Shown here one piece after another: positions 51,901 to 62,612 of a DNA stretch of 64,000 bases; the first letter of the stretch is position 1; every line of letters begins with the position of its first letter. Source of the stretch: Clostridium estertheticum (GTDB taxonomy: Bacteria > Bacillota > Clostridia > Clostridiales > Clostridiaceae); contig NZ_JAAMNH020000001.1 of the NCBI RefSeq assembly GCF_011065935.2, positions 3,927,001-3,991,000 on the forward strand. The letters run 5' to 3'. Both the position numbers and the translations under genes were made by a program. The notes below the pieces were generated by a model. The model searched no databases, was not told the DNA's origin, and worked only from the letters and a program-made list of their open reading frames with translations.

Positions 51901-53643
51901 TTGAAAAAAGAATTTTCTCTAAGTAATGATAATGTATTGATAAATTTCACTGCAAAATACTGTAATAGTCCTGAAAAATTGTTAGAAAGTAATGGTTTTA
52001 AAAGAGTTTTTAACGCTTATCTTAAGAAAATAAAGAAGAAAAACTCAAATATCTATAAATATTTAATACAAAATGCTCACACAGAAAATGAGGATTTAGA
52101 TGTTTTCGTGATACATTTGTTCAAACTCCTATCTGTATTAAATGTAAATGAAATTATAAATTTAAATACTAAATATAGCTCCCTTATAAATAGCAAAGAT
52201 ACTTTTATTGATTTTATAGAAGATTTTTATAGTTTTTGGAGAAAGCTTGAAAGATACACTGTAATTCAAAACAATAAAATTAATGAGGGCCTAGAGAAAA
52301 CAAGCTTTATTGAGGCTAACAATGATTTTTCCATGCTTATACTTAATCTATATAGAAAAATTGAAGAGAATGTAGTTGGCCATAAACCTATGGTTTACAG
52401 ACAACTGCCCGCAGGTGGTAATGCTGGTCTTATTGTTAATAATGCAACTTGGCCTATGCCCTCTGGATATGAAAAATTAAAAGACGTTCCCTTTATTGAA
52501 TCAATAATGCTAGATTTACCTTATATAAGCTATCCTAAGAGAAACACTCGCGATGGTATTTTTAATGAATGTTTTGAAAACCCATTAGAGGATTGTACTC
52601 TAAGCACTGATCATTGGTTTTGTTACCCCGCTAAAGTAGGAACACTGCTTGCCTTCATATATGTTCACAGAGATTTTATGGCTCATGCAATAACTCTATG
52701 TAACCTATTTGAAATGGCAAGAGAAAAAGAATACAGGGGCATTAAACCGGATATAGTTTTTGTTTTTGGAGCTAAGGACTCTTTCCCTAAAGTCAAAACA
52801 GAATTTTATGAGGATAAGGAAAATGATATAATGCTTGGCTATATAAGCTATGGCGTTGAAATTGATTACTTCGGATATGTAAAAAAGATGGCCTTAACGC
52901 TTCATAACTTGATAATGATTAAACGAGGTAATTTACCAATCCATGGTGCTATGGTAAACATAGTTATGAATAATGGTAAAAGCGCAAATGTTGTTATTAT
53001 GGGCGATAGTGGTGCGGGTAAATCCGAATGTTTAGAAGCCTTTAGAAGCTTAAGTGAAGATTACGTAAGTGACATGACCATAGTCTTTGATGATATGGGT
53101 GTTGTAACTATGAATGGCGGTGGAAAACCCTTAGGCTTTGGAACAGAAATTGGTGCGTTCGTAAGACTCGATGATTTAGATGCAGGCTATGCTTTTAAAG
53201 AAATTGATAGAAGTATATTTATGAATCCTGATAAAATTAATGCAAGACTTGTTATGCCTGTAGCAAGCTATAAAGATATTATTAAGGGATATCCTATAGA
53301 TTTATTTCTCTATGCAAACAATTATGAAGAGGTAAAAGATGGCAATGAAGAAATTAATTTCTTCACAAATCCAATAGATGCTATTGATGTTTGCAAAAGA
53401 GGAGCAAGAATGGCAAAAGGCACCACTACAGAACTGGGTCTTGTAACCTCTTATTTTGCAAATCCTTTTGGACCTGTTCAAAAACAAGAACTAGTAGATG
53501 TACTTATAAAACAATACTTTGAAGAATTCTTCAAAACAGGAGTTAAAGTTGGACAAATTAGAACTTCCCTAGGCATAAAAGGTCAGGAAAAGGATGGACC
53601 TAAAAAAGCAGCTAAAAAATTATTTGAATTAATTATAAAGTAA
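51901..53643 (+). CDS. PEP carboxykinase-like / HPr-kinase-fold P-loop protein
   Basis: 580 residues. The key motif is a kinase-1a P-loop, VVIMGDSGAGKSECLEAFR, with TIVFDDMGVV following, found in PEP carboxykinase and HPr kinase/phosphorylase. The rest has a distinctive TWPMPSGYEKLKDVPF segment and Cys/His-rich patch (STDHWFCYPAK). In clostridia it is usually called PEP carboxykinase, but the classical substrate-binding motifs cannot all be placed, so its reaction is uncertain. GGAGGTG before TTG 51901 overrides an upstream ATG at 51808. Confidence 0.65.
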   Translation: MKKEFSLSNDNVLINFTAKYCNSPEKLLESNGFKRVFNAYLKKIKKKNSNIYKYLIQNAHTENEDLDVFVIHLFKLLSVLNVNEIINLNTKYSSLINSKDTFIDFIEDFYSFWRKLERYTVIQNNKINEGLEKTSFIEANNDFSMLILNLYRKIEENVVGHKPMVYRQLPAGGNAGLIVNNATWPMPSGYEKLKDVPFIESIMLDLPYISYPKRNTRDGIFNECFENPLEDCTLSTDHWFCYPAKVGTLLAFIYVHRDFMAHAITLCNLFEMAREKEYRGIKPDIVFVFGAKDSFPKVKTEFYEDKENDIMLGYISYGVEIDYFGYVKKMALTLHNLIMIKRGNLPIHGAMVNIVMNNGKSANVVIMGDSGAGKSECLEAFRSLSEDYVSDMTIVFDDMGVVTMNGGGKPLGFGTEIGAFVRLDDLDAGYAFKEIDRSIFMNPDKINARLVMPVASYKDIIKGYPIDLFLYANNYEEVKDGNEEINFFTNPIDAIDVCKRGARMAKGTTTELGLVTSYFANPFGPVQKQELVDVLIKQYFEEFFKTGVKVGQIRTSLGIKGQEKDGPKKAAKKLFELIIK

Positions 53644-53728
53644 AAGAATCATATATTGCAATGAAGATATAGGAACAGGCAAATCTAAAACTCGTTCCTA
53701 TATCCTCTACCCAATATATGATTCTTTT
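53642..53728. terminator. Nested palindrome, convergent terminator
   Basis: AAAAGAATCATATATTG pairs with CAATATATGATTCTTTT (17 bp); inside, GATATAGGAAC pairs with GTTCCTATATC (11 bp). It lies between convergent genes. Confidence 0.75.
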
Positions 53729-53766
53729 CTTTTATATTTTGTGCATATTAAAATTAATGATAGAAA

Positions 53767-55773
53767 CTATTCCACTCCTGTTTGAGGATTTTTATAAAAT
53801 GTACTTACGGCATCAAAATTATTTTTAAGTCTTAAGCCATTGTTTAGTTTCAGTACTCTATCCGTATTTTTAATAATATAATTTTCAAGCTTATCCATGT
53901 ACAAATTACCAGCAATTTCATTTTGGGTAACCATTGTTAACCCTTTTTCCCAACTAGCTGTTAATTCTGGATTTAGCAATGTAGGAATAGAATTTTTTAC
54001 CACATCAAAAATGATTTCCCCAAGGAGCGTTGGCATAACTACCTGGGTTTTATTATTAGATTTAATGTATTCTATTTTTTCAAGTTTTGTTAAAATTCCT
54101 GAACGAGTAGCACTTGTACCAATACCAGAACCTTTTATATGCTCTCTTAGTTCTTCATCTTCAATAAGTTTACCTGCATTTTCCATGGCTATAATTATTG
54201 AACCGGTAGTAAATCTTTTAGGAGGAGAAGTTTTTCCCTCTTTTACAATTAAGTCCTCTAGATTAACGCTTTGACCTTTTTTTAAGGTACTTAAAAATTT
54301 CATATTTTTACTTTCGCTATCATTGCTATCATTTTCAGGTTTTAAAACCTCCAAATAGCCCATTTCAACGCATACCTTGTCTGTTGTGAAAAATCTTTCC
54401 TTGTCAATCTTGGTTATAACAGAAACCTTGCTATAAACAGCTGGGGGATAAAATATTGCAAGGAAACGTCGTAGCACTAAATTATAGATTTTCTTTTCTA
54501 TATCCTTTAAAGACATATAACTTTGAAGACCTTCCCCTGTTGGAATGATAGCATAATGATCTGTGATTTTACTATCATCAACATATTTTGTTTTAGCTAA
54601 ATTATTGTACCATTTTTTTTCTAGAATATTTCCAGCTATATTTTTTATTTCTTCATCGCCCTTAAAATTTGTTAGCTTTTGTATATTCTTATTTATTTCT
54701 TTTGCCACAGCTGTTGATAGTACTCTAGCATCGGTTCTTGGATATGTTAGCATTTTCTTTTCATACATGGCTTGAATATGACTCAGTGTCTGTTCTGGAT
54801 TTATTTTGAATTTTTTAGAGCACTCATTTTGTATTTCTGCTAAATTAAAGAGTAGTGGAGCATTCTTATTTTCTTTCTTCTTTGTAACATTCTCAACCAC
54901 AGCTTTGCCATCTATACTAGCATCACGAAGCTCTCCTATTAATTTTTCTGCTGTTTCTTGTTTTTTAAATCCACCCTCATTATAAAGAAGTGGTGAGTCA
55001 AAATACTCAGAGCCCTCTACCGCTTTCCATTCTCCATCATAAATAGATTCTTCATCTACCTTAAAGCTACCGATGATCTTATAAAAAGGAGTAACAATAA
55101 ACTCTCTAACTTCTCTCTCTCTTTGAACCACCATTCCAAGCACACAAGACATTACTCGTCCCACTGCAATAACTATATAGTTTTTCCCAAGATAACCGCT
55201 TACAGTTTTCCCATAGACTAAACTTAGAAGCCTTGAAAAATTAATTCCCATTAGATAATCCTCTTTTGCTCTTAAATAAGCGGCTTCAGATAAACTATCA
55301 TACTCTTTTAAATCCTTTGCTTCTTTAACACCGCGAATTATTTCCTCTTCCGTTTGTGAATCTATCCAAACTCTTCGTTTTTGTTTATTAGGATTCCCAG
55401 CCAACTCATCCACTAATCTATAAATGTACTCACCCTCGCGTCCAGAGTCTGTACAAACATAAATTCTATCAATATCCGCGCGTAGTAGTTGACTCTTAAC
55501 TATATTAAATTGTTTTTTAACGCCCTCTATAACTTCATATTTATATGCTTTAGGTAAAAATGGCAAGGTATCTAAAGACCATTTTTTCAATTTCACATCA
55601 TATTTTTCTGGATAGCTCATTGTAACTAGATGTCCCACACACCATGTAACAACAGCTTTATCAGACTCTATATATCCATCCGATTTTCTTCCATTTATTT
55701 TTAAGGCTTTAGCAAACTCTGCAGCAACACTTGGTTTTTCTGTAATAAATAATGCCTTACTGATACGTACCAC
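53767..55773 (-). CDS. topB: DNA topoisomerase III-like (type IA)
   Basis: 668 residues. Toprim domain: ITEKPSVAAEFAKAL (first Glu) and CTDSGREGEYIYR; active-site Tyr in MLTYPRTDARVLS. It relaxes negative supercoils and unlinks single-stranded DNA. No C-terminal zinc fingers are seen, so it is the shorter clostridial form. Start GTG 55773 (GGAAAG weak). Near the YhaN/YhaO operon. Confidence 0.92.
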   Translation of the reverse strand: MVRISKALFITEKPSVAAEFAKALKINGRKSDGYIESDKAVVTWCVGHLVTMSYPEKYDVKLKKWSLDTLPFLPKAYKYEVIEGVKKQFNIVKSQLLRADIDRIYVCTDSGREGEYIYRLVDELAGNPNKQKRRVWIDSQTEEEIIRGVKEAKDLKEYDSLSEAAYLRAKEDYLMGINFSRLLSLVYGKTVSGYLGKNYIVIAVGRVMSCVLGMVVQREREVREFIVTPFYKIIGSFKVDEESIYDGEWKAVEGSEYFDSPLLYNEGGFKKQETAEKLIGELRDASIDGKAVVENVTKKKENKNAPLLFNLAEIQNECSKKFKINPEQTLSHIQAMYEKKMLTYPRTDARVLSTAVAKEINKNIQKLTNFKGDEEIKNIAGNILEKKWYNNLAKTKYVDDSKITDHYAIIPTGEGLQSYMSLKDIEKKIYNLVLRRFLAIFYPPAVYSKVSVITKIDKERFFTTDKVCVEMGYLEVLKPENDSNDSESKNMKFLSTLKKGQSVNLEDLIVKEGKTSPPKRFTTGSIIIAMENAGKLIEDEELREHIKGSGIGTSATRSGILTKLEKIEYIKSNNKTQVVMPTLLGEIIFDVVKNSIPTLLNPELTASWEKGLTMVTQNEIAGNLYMDKLENYIIKNTDRVLKLNNGLRLKNNFDAVSTFYKNPQTGVE

Positions 55774-55888
55774 TTCACTTTCCGTTAAATTACATTAATA
55801 ATATCTGTCCTAAATGTCATTGATAATCCTATAAAAATTAATTATACCATTATTCGTACACCTAATTCAAAGGATAATTTAATGTACC

Positions 55889-58813
55889 TTATAGTGTTCT
55901 TAAATATTCTTGTAAATCTCCCCCAGTACTTTTTGTGAATTTACCCTTATCTAATTTAAAGTATTGTGCCTTTGCACACTGGGACTTTATTAATTCTACT
56001 AAGGTTGCATGACAAGTAAGCACAAAAATCTGATGTGTCTTTGCAAGTTTCTCTAAGGCCATAACTGTATTTTTAGTGTGTGCTATATCAAAATTAACAA
56101 AGGAATCGTCAAGAATAACTGGTAAACTTGGCTGAATTTCTTTTATTCTGCTTATACGGACTGCTAAAAATAATTGTTCTTTTGTCCCCCTACTTAATTC
56201 TTTTGAGCTAGCTACAATACTCTCATCTCGTAGTACTGTTTTAAAGTCCCCCTGCATTATATCCTCCATAGGCATAATATCTTTGTATTCTCCTGAGGTT
56301 ATTTCACACAGAATATCACTAGCACCGCTTAAGAGCTTTTCCTTTGTATTTTCTAAAAATCTTTCTCTTATTTTTTCTAAGAATAGCGCTGCTGTATTAT
56401 AAACCGCATATCTTTCTGCAAGTGGCCTTAACTGACTTCTTGCTTCTATAATGTTTTGCTCATATTGTAATAACTTGTCATCAGAATTCAATGCTTGAAT
56501 CTCATCTTTTGTTGTCTGTTTTTCATTCCTTAAATCTTCTAATTGTCTTATCAATTCACTATTTTCAGTATTTAAAACATCATAATCAAAGTTCAGTTCA
56601 GAAGTACTCCCATACTGCTTGTATAATTCACCCAAGATTTCTAATAGCTTTTCATTTTCATCTTTTATTTTTATATTTTCATTTTCATAATTTTCTTGTA
56701 CAAATTCTTTTCTTTCATAACTTATTAATCCTCTTATACGCTGACTTTTTACAGCTTGCAATAACTTTTCATTAATAATTTTTAATTCATTCTGATGGTT
56801 TACATATTTTATATACTTTTCACCCACACTTATATATTTTTCTAAGGATAAAATTATATTTTCACACTGATTTTCCTGTGAATTGTTTACCAGAGGAATA
56901 TTTACATCTGAATTATCCCTAGCCAAAAATTCTTCTATTTCCCTCTGCACTAGATTTAATTTTGAAAAGCTCTTTTCAGTTTTTTCACATAGCATTAATT
57001 GCTTATATAAAACCTCTACCTTTAGTAATATATCATTGCAAATATTAGAGATATTATCTATAGCTAATCCACTTGTACTTATTTGTTCTGAATTTTTCAT
57101 GTTATATTCAGTAAATTTATTAAGCACCTTATTAATATCATTTAAATATTCACTAGTAGCATTAAATTCATTGTCCAGTTTTTTCTTTAATAAATTATAT
57201 TCGAATATTTCATCCTTTAAAAAAGCTGCAATTTTAAAATAATCTTTAATGCCCTCAACTGTTACTCTGGCATCAAGCTTTAATATATCTCTGTACTCAT
57301 CCATGATGTTGTTCATTTCTATTGAATTTAAATCTAAATTTTTTAGTTCCCCAGTGGCTTTACTAAAAACTATCTCCAAGTTATTTATGCTAGCTTTAGT
57401 TTCCAAATTTCTATTTAGCAATAGCTTGCTATTTGAGTAATTCATAAACAAATATAATGCCGCGCCTATGCCTCCAATTAATATTATTGAAGATCCCAGT
57501 AATTTATCTATAAAAAACAATACAAGTCCTAAAATTATAGTGATTAGTGTAAAATAGAAATACTTTTTAGTATAAACTAAGTTATCAAATGGTTTTATTT
57601 GTTTTTCTAAAATTTCTCTTTCAATTTTACACTCTTCAATTTTTTTATTACAAACTACTATTTCGGCTTCTATTTTTCTATATTTTTCTATATTATCTGT
57701 TAAAACATCTTGTTGCACCTCATCACAATTAATTTGTTCCACAGTATTCAAACTTGACCAGTTATCGTTAGCTTTTTTAATTTTGTTCTTAAGTGCTTGT
57801 GTCTTTTCATAATATTCCTTTTTAATAATAAGTAAATTTTTTATCATTTCTTTAATGCCAGATAGCCCATTATAAAAGCAAGTAATCTCTACCTTCTTTT
57901 CAAGAAGCAACTCTTTAATGTTCTTATCCTTGGATGTTTGACTTTGAAATTCATCCTTGTCATTATTATACTGTTCTAATTCTTTAGTAAATTGGGTTTT
58001 TAGAGCCTTGGCTTTTTCTATATTATATTCTCTTATATCCTCTGGATTAAAAAAATAATTACGAAGCTCTACTTCCAGATTTTTTTTATTTTCATTAAGC
58101 TCATAATTATGTTTTAACATCTCTAATTTTATTATATTGTTATTAATATTTAGGAGCTCTTTTTCCTTTGAATTTATAGTATCCTGAAGCTTTGAAAATA
58201 TATTTTTCTTTTGCACATAAGTATCTAGAAGTCCCATGGATTTTCGTCTTCCTTCTACGCTTTTTTTAATATTTTCTACGAAGGGCTTAAACATTTTAGT
58301 AGAAGGATTTCCACGAGTTCCACCAATCACATTTGCTTTTTCCCTTAGTTCCTTGGCAACTCCCGGTATTTTTATAATGTGCTTAAATCCCGCACCTAGT
58401 AGCATAGATTGAAGATTACTATCTTCCTTATCTGAACTCTTATTAAGTTCATCAAGACTTATAGTGAATAACTCTCTGTAGGTTGACTTATCAATATTAT
58501 ATAACCTTTTATTATCCTTAGCCTCTATAGCATTTTTATAAACTATCTCCGGATTACTAAATCCTTTTAACAATATATTTACTTCATTGCCCTCCTCTGA
58601 TTGTAAATCGCATCGCACATCATATTGAAATTTAGGCGGAGGTAAATTGCTATTTTGAGAAAATCCATAGGGTATATTTCTAATTATCTGCATTAAGCTA
58701 GTTTTCCCGGACCTATTTGCTCCGCCAATAACTATTATACCTTCACCTATGTCTTCCAGCGCCTCACCTTGAAACACTCCAAAATCCCTAATGTCTAGCT
58801 GTGTTATTTTCAA
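55889..58813 (-). CDS. YhaN/SbcC-like SMC-type ATPase
   Basis: 974 residues. N-terminal Walker A GGANRSGKTSLMQI; C-terminal signature ELSRGTKEQLFLAVRIS and Walker B LPVILDDSFVNFD; long coiled coils between. A hydrophobic stretch near the middle (FYFTLITIILGLVLFFI, ILIGGIGAALYLF) suggests membrane contact, as known in YhaN-type proteins. Together with the exonuclease upstream (start 12 bases before the stop boundary of that gene) it forms a YhaO-YhaN pair acting on DNA breaks or replication forks. Confidence 0.87.
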   Translation of the reverse strand: MKITQLDIRDFGVFQGEALEDIGEGIIVIGGANRSGKTSLMQIIRNIPYGFSQNSNLPPPKFQYDVRCDLQSEEGNEVNILLKGFSNPEIVYKNAIEAKDNKRLYNIDKSTYRELFTISLDELNKSSDKEDSNLQSMLLGAGFKHIIKIPGVAKELREKANVIGGTRGNPSTKMFKPFVENIKKSVEGRRKSMGLLDTYVQKKNIFSKLQDTINSKEKELLNINNNIIKLEMLKHNYELNENKKNLEVELRNYFFNPEDIREYNIEKAKALKTQFTKELEQYNNDKDEFQSQTSKDKNIKELLLEKKVEITCFYNGLSGIKEMIKNLLIIKKEYYEKTQALKNKIKKANDNWSSLNTVEQINCDEVQQDVLTDNIEKYRKIEAEIVVCNKKIEECKIEREILEKQIKPFDNLVYTKKYFYFTLITIILGLVLFFIDKLLGSSIILIGGIGAALYLFMNYSNSKLLLNRNLETKASINNLEIVFSKATGELKNLDLNSIEMNNIMDEYRDILKLDARVTVEGIKDYFKIAAFLKDEIFEYNLLKKKLDNEFNATSEYLNDINKVLNKFTEYNMKNSEQISTSGLAIDNISNICNDILLKVEVLYKQLMLCEKTEKSFSKLNLVQREIEEFLARDNSDVNIPLVNNSQENQCENIILSLEKYISVGEKYIKYVNHQNELKIINEKLLQAVKSQRIRGLISYERKEFVQENYENENIKIKDENEKLLEILGELYKQYGSTSELNFDYDVLNTENSELIRQLEDLRNEKQTTKDEIQALNSDDKLLQYEQNIIEARSQLRPLAERYAVYNTAALFLEKIRERFLENTKEKLLSGASDILCEITSGEYKDIMPMEDIMQGDFKTVLRDESIVASSKELSRGTKEQLFLAVRISRIKEIQPSLPVILDDSFVNFDIAHTKNTVMALEKLAKTHQIFVLTCHATLVELIKSQCAKAQYFKLDKGKFTKSTGGDLQEYLRTL

Positions 58814-58824
58814 ATTCTCACCCC

Positions 58825-60171
58825 CTACATTATTTCTAAAGCCTCTACTAATTTTTCTATAACTAGTTCCCTCGCTTGCAATATTATATCCTCAATAATT
58901 TCCTCATCAAAATCAAATTTATCTTCATCTATATTTTCCGTATAAATTTGTTTTTTCCAAATGGAACCCCAGTTTTTAACAAGTTCCACTCTCTGCTCTC
59001 CCTCTTCCCTATATAATCTAATTACTTCATCTAAATCTGAAAAAATAGAGTTTTGCATTTTGAGACTTTCAAAATCTTGCATAAGTGGTGCGGTTCTAAA
59101 TATTATGGAATCCACCCACAGAAAATATTTTTCTGGAGAAAGCTCTTCATTTATATCTTCTATAAACTGTTTATAATCCTCTTCCTTCATATGAGTTATT
59201 TTATCCTGCAGCTCCGTTCTTCCCTTTATTACCAATTGTAGGATATGTCCTTTAAATTCGTCATTTATTACTTCTTTGAGGTGAACAAATTCACTAGAAA
59301 TTTTACAATGGCCATCTGTTACCTCCCTTGTTTTCTCTAAAATAAATCCAGTTAAATCACTAAAATTCTCTATCCTGTTGTCTTCACTAATTGCTATTTC
59401 TACTCTTTTATATATGATTGTTGCTACAGGCAAGAATTCCATATGAACAATTTCTTTCTTGCATACCTCAACGTTGAAAACTCCGCCTTGTCCCTGCTCT
59501 CCCATATCTCGTCCTTGAGGAATTCCTGGAAAAGCTATAATAGGCTTTGTATTTGTTAAAATATCGGTTTTATGAATATGTCCCAGTGCCCAATAATCTA
59601 TATTAGGTACCATCTTAAGTTCCTCTAAGGTGCAAGGGACATAATTTTTATTATCCCCCTCCAATGCCGTATGTAGCATTGCAATATTAAAACTATCATT
59701 ATCCAATATATAGTTTTCATAAATTTTGTCTCTTTCGGATCGAAGTTTATAGGATTTTCCAATAATTTTTGCTATAATTTCATCTTCTTTACATACTTCA
59801 TAAATTTCTACACTATCTGAACTTAAAATATGAACATTTAGGGGCATATCAAACAATTCTTGCTTCTCATTTGCAGCATCATGATTACCGTAAATAACAT
59901 ATACACCTATATTTATTTCACTTAACCGTAAGCATTGATTAATAAAAAATCTATTCCCTCGCACAGACCTTAAACAACTGTCATATACGTCTCCACAAAT
60001 CAATATGAAATCCACCTTATGCAGAATGGCAATATTGCATAACCTTTCAAAGCCGTTGTATACAGCATCTTTACAGAGGGCTTGTATTTCTTCTGGGGGG
60101 TTCCCATTTATATTAAGAAAAGATCCTAAATGCAAGTCTGCAGCATGAATAAACCGAAATGTTCCACTCAT
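58825..60171 (-). CDS. YhaO/SbcD-like metallophosphoesterase
   Basis: 448 residues. Calcineurin-type motifs: HAADLHLGS, GDVYDS, YGNHDA, LHTALEG and LGHIHKTD. C-terminal 200 residues are SbcD-like and helical. It forms the nuclease subunit with YhaN, whose gene starts 11 bases downstream. ATG 60171 follows a weak GGTGG site. Confidence 0.88.
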   Translation of the reverse strand: MSGTFRFIHAADLHLGSFLNINGNPPEEIQALCKDAVYNGFERLCNIAILHKVDFILICGDVYDSCLRSVRGNRFFINQCLRLSEINIGVYVIYGNHDAANEKQELFDMPLNVHILSSDSVEIYEVCKEDEIIAKIIGKSYKLRSERDKIYENYILDNDSFNIAMLHTALEGDNKNYVPCTLEELKMVPNIDYWALGHIHKTDILTNTKPIIAFPGIPQGRDMGEQGQGGVFNVEVCKKEIVHMEFLPVATIIYKRVEIAISEDNRIENFSDLTGFILEKTREVTDGHCKISSEFVHLKEVINDEFKGHILQLVIKGRTELQDKITHMKEEDYKQFIEDINEELSPEKYFLWVDSIIFRTAPLMQDFESLKMQNSIFSDLDEVIRLYREEGEQRVELVKNWGSIWKKQIYTENIDEDKFDFDEEIIEDIILQARELVIEKLVEALEIM

Positions 60172-60326
60172 TAATTTTCCACCGCCTATTTCTTTTAGAT
60201 GTTAATATAGATATTTTACCATAAAAACCAAATGTATATCTTACTCAACTAGATTGAAATTATATAATTTGCTATAATTTGAAAAAGTTTTAAGTTATAA
60301 TAGTATTTATAGTAATTTATAGGTGG

Positions 60327-60348
60327 CATAACAATTGAGATTGTTATG
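60327..60348. promoter_or_regulatory. Hairpin in the leader of threonine aldolase
   Basis: CATAACAAT pairs with ATTGTTATG over TGAG. Possible operator or leader hairpin, 27 bases before the start. Confidence 0.45.
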
Positions 60349-60375
60349 TACTAAAGCCACAAGGGGGATATGTAT

Positions 60376-61413
60376 ATGAAATTTATAGATTTAAGAAGCG
60401 ATACAGTAACGCAGCCTACACAAAATATGAGGCAAGCTATGTTTACAGCTGAGGTTGGAGATGATGTTTATAGTGATGATCCAACTGTAATTGCCCTAGA
60501 AGAATATGCTGCTAAACTTGTTGGAAAAGAAGCTGCACTATTTGTGCCAAGTGGTACTTTTGGAAATCAGCTAGCACTATTTACCCATTGTACTCGCGGT
60601 AATGAGGTTATTCTTGGTGATGATTGCCACATAGTGATACATGAAGTTGCTGGTTCATCAATAATTGCTGGAGTTCAACTTAGGACTCTAATCAGTAATA
60701 AGGGAGAACTAGACCCTAAACAAATCCAAGCTAGAATTAGAAAAGAAGATGAGGATATTCATTATCCTAGTACAGGTCTTATATGCATAGAAAATGCTCA
60801 TTCTTGTGGTAGAGTAATACCACTTAGTACAATGGAAAAGATTTATAATTTAGCAAAAGAGCAGGCCGTTCCAGTTCATTTAGATGGCGCAAGACTTTTT
60901 AACGCTGCTGCATACCTAGATGTAGATGCAAAAGAAATTACTAAATATTGTGACACTGTAATGTTTTGCCTATCCAAAGCTCTTTGTGCACCTATAGGTT
61001 CTATACTTGCTGGAGATAAAAATTTTATTGCCAAAGCAAGAAAGAAAAGAAAAGTTTTAGGTGGAGGTCTCAGACAAGTTGGTATCTTAGCTGCTGCGGG
61101 ACTTGTAGCATTGAAAGAGATGATTCCGCTGCTTAAAATAGATCATGAAAATGCTATATTACTGGGAGAAGAATTATCAAAAATCCCTGGTATATCAGTA
61201 AATAAAGAAGATACACATATTAATATGGTGTTTTTTGATATGAGTGCTACTGGATTTAGTAGTGATAAATTAGTCGAAAAATTTTATAACATTGGAATAA
61301 AAATTAATGGAGCAGAAGATGGATTAATGCGCTTTGTTACACACAATTGGGTTTCTAAAGAAGATATTGAATTTATTATAACCTCTATGAAAGATATTCT
61401 TGCGGGTAAATAA
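60376..61413 (+). CDS. ltaE: Low-specificity L-threonine aldolase
   Basis: 345 residues. PLP enzyme that splits threonine (or allo-threonine) to glycine and acetaldehyde. Motifs: IDLRSDTVTQPT near the start, VPSGTFGNQLAL, LDGARLFNAA, and the PLP-Lys in FCLSKALCAPIGS. GGGGG with 8-base spacing favours ATG 60376 over ATG 60370. It stands alone; the plus-strand non-coding RNA starts just downstream. Confidence 0.94.
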   Translation: MKFIDLRSDTVTQPTQNMRQAMFTAEVGDDVYSDDPTVIALEEYAAKLVGKEAALFVPSGTFGNQLALFTHCTRGNEVILGDDCHIVIHEVAGSSIIAGVQLRTLISNKGELDPKQIQARIRKEDEDIHYPSTGLICIENAHSCGRVIPLSTMEKIYNLAKEQAVPVHLDGARLFNAAAYLDVDAKEITKYCDTVMFCLSKALCAPIGSILAGDKNFIAKARKKRKVLGGGLRQVGILAAAGLVALKEMIPLLKIDHENAILLGEELSKIPGISVNKEDTHINMVFFDMSATGFSSDKLVEKFYNIGIKINGAEDGLMRFVTHNWVSKEDIEFIITSMKDILAGK

Positions 61414-61464
61414 TTCACAGTTTTTTCCAATGCTTTTTTGATGACTTATAGTATAATAAATTTA

Positions 61465-61912
61465 AAAAAGCATACAATAATGTTAATAGATGATTCAAAG
61501 TGGTTGAGCCAAGAGTGCTCCTAGACTGGAAATAGTTTTAGAGTATTCGGCCAAAGGTGTATACGATATCTACTAAGGTTTTTTATATGCCGGAGGGAAG
61601 ATTATTATATGTTCTTAACAGCTGTATATGTGCCAATCGTACTTATACGGTTCTCCCGGATGGGTAATAGTCGAGCTAAGATGATATAGGTCGCCGCAGG
61701 TTTTATTAGTATATAACTAGGGGTTATTCTTATTCGAGAGATTATTGTAGCTCCCAAGGTGTTCTATATGGTCGAGTAAAGATGTGTACATGTGCCGTAA
61801 TGCTCCTGGGGGTATGTAGGTATGTGTATAGGTTGTAGCGTAGATTGCTTTGAGTTGTCAAAAAATCCCTTGGGTTAAAAGGCAAGTTATTTTATAATAA
61901 CTTGCTTTTTTT
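61465..61912 (+). ncRNA. Large structured non-coding RNA, copy 1
   Basis: About 448 bases without a plausible gene. A TATAAT at 61452-61457 could start it, and a strong plus-strand terminator (GCAAGTTATT-TTAT-AATAACTTGC, then TTTTTTT, 61882-61912) ends it. It shares blocks in the same order with copy 2 (62812-63328): TATTCGGCCAAAGGTGTA (61544-61561), GTCGAGCTAAGA (61670-61681), GCCGCAGG and a 33-base block at 61815-61847 (30 of 33 identical). Divergence elsewhere with conserved islands is typical of a structured RNA. Not tmRNA, RNase P, SRP or 6S as far as I can tell. Confidence 0.7.
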
Positions 61913-61933
61913 ATTTTAGATCTCGAAATAAAA

Positions 61934-61970
61934 AACAAGTCAGTATGCTAGCATATTTGACTTGTTACTT
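61934..61970 (-). terminator. Terminator of the GerMN gene
   Basis: AACAAGTCA pairs with TGACTTGTT, with an inner TATGC/GCATA, and a T-tract (minus strand). It lies just past the RNA terminator on the other strand. Confidence 0.75.
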
Positions 61971-62018
61971 ATTTTGACGCTTCTATGTAAAAATTTATAA
62001 GGTAATAGTCTTTTAATA

Positions 62019-62612
62019 TTATTTCTTTATCATTTCTATATTTTCACTCATAGGTTTACTAACATCAAAATGACCTTTGATACTCTCTACATTTTTTCCT
62101 TCAACAAGGAATTGAACCTTTTTTATCCCTAATTCCTTATCTAACACTAAGGTATTTATGATCGAAAACAAAGCCATTCCCTCGCCTGTAGAGCCAGCAG
62201 ATATTTTTTGCGTTGCACTACTTTTAAAATCAACATAAGCTATATTTTCCTTAACTTGCACATCTATTATTTCTAAATCCACAGGCAATGTTGCAATTAA
62301 TTTTCCTTCGCCTTCGCTTTGTGCATTAGGTCCTTTTACTAATTCCCCTACAATAGACTTTGCTGTAGCATTTTGTAAATTTCGTTTTACTCCCACTAAG
62401 TTCATAGCTTGATCATCACTAAAATACAGCACCACTTCACTACTTTTTATTTCTTCAGTTTTTGGTTCCACTTTAGTTTCTACTTTAGCTGTTACTGGTT
62501 CCTCTTTAACTATACTTTTTGAAGTATCCTCTTTTTTCGCCTCAGATTTTCCACAAGCAACCAATGTAAACATTAATACACTACATAATATTACTGAAAG
62601 AATTTTCTTCAT
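62019..62612 (-). CDS. GerMN-domain lipoprotein
   Basis: 197 residues. Lipoprotein signal with lipobox LVAC (Cys at about 20), a Lys/Glu/Thr-rich linker, then a GerMN domain (about 60-180: EVVLYFSDDQAMNLV, then AKSIVGELVKGPN, VDFKSSATQKIS and TLVLDKELGIKKVQFLVEG). GerM is a sporulation-linked protein; similar lipoproteins are secreted sensors. ATG 62612 has GGAAGGTG before it; the alternative GTG 62621 lies in that site. It is flanked by the two non-coding RNA copies on the other strand. Confidence 0.85.
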   Translation of the reverse strand: MKKILSVILCSVLMFTLVACGKSEAKKEDTSKSIVKEEPVTAKVETKVEPKTEEIKSSEVVLYFSDDQAMNLVGVKRNLQNATAKSIVGELVKGPNAQSEGEGKLIATLPVDLEIIDVQVKENIAYVDFKSSATQKISAGSTGEGMALFSIINTLVLDKELGIKKVQFLVEGKNVESIKGHFDVSKPMSENIEMIKK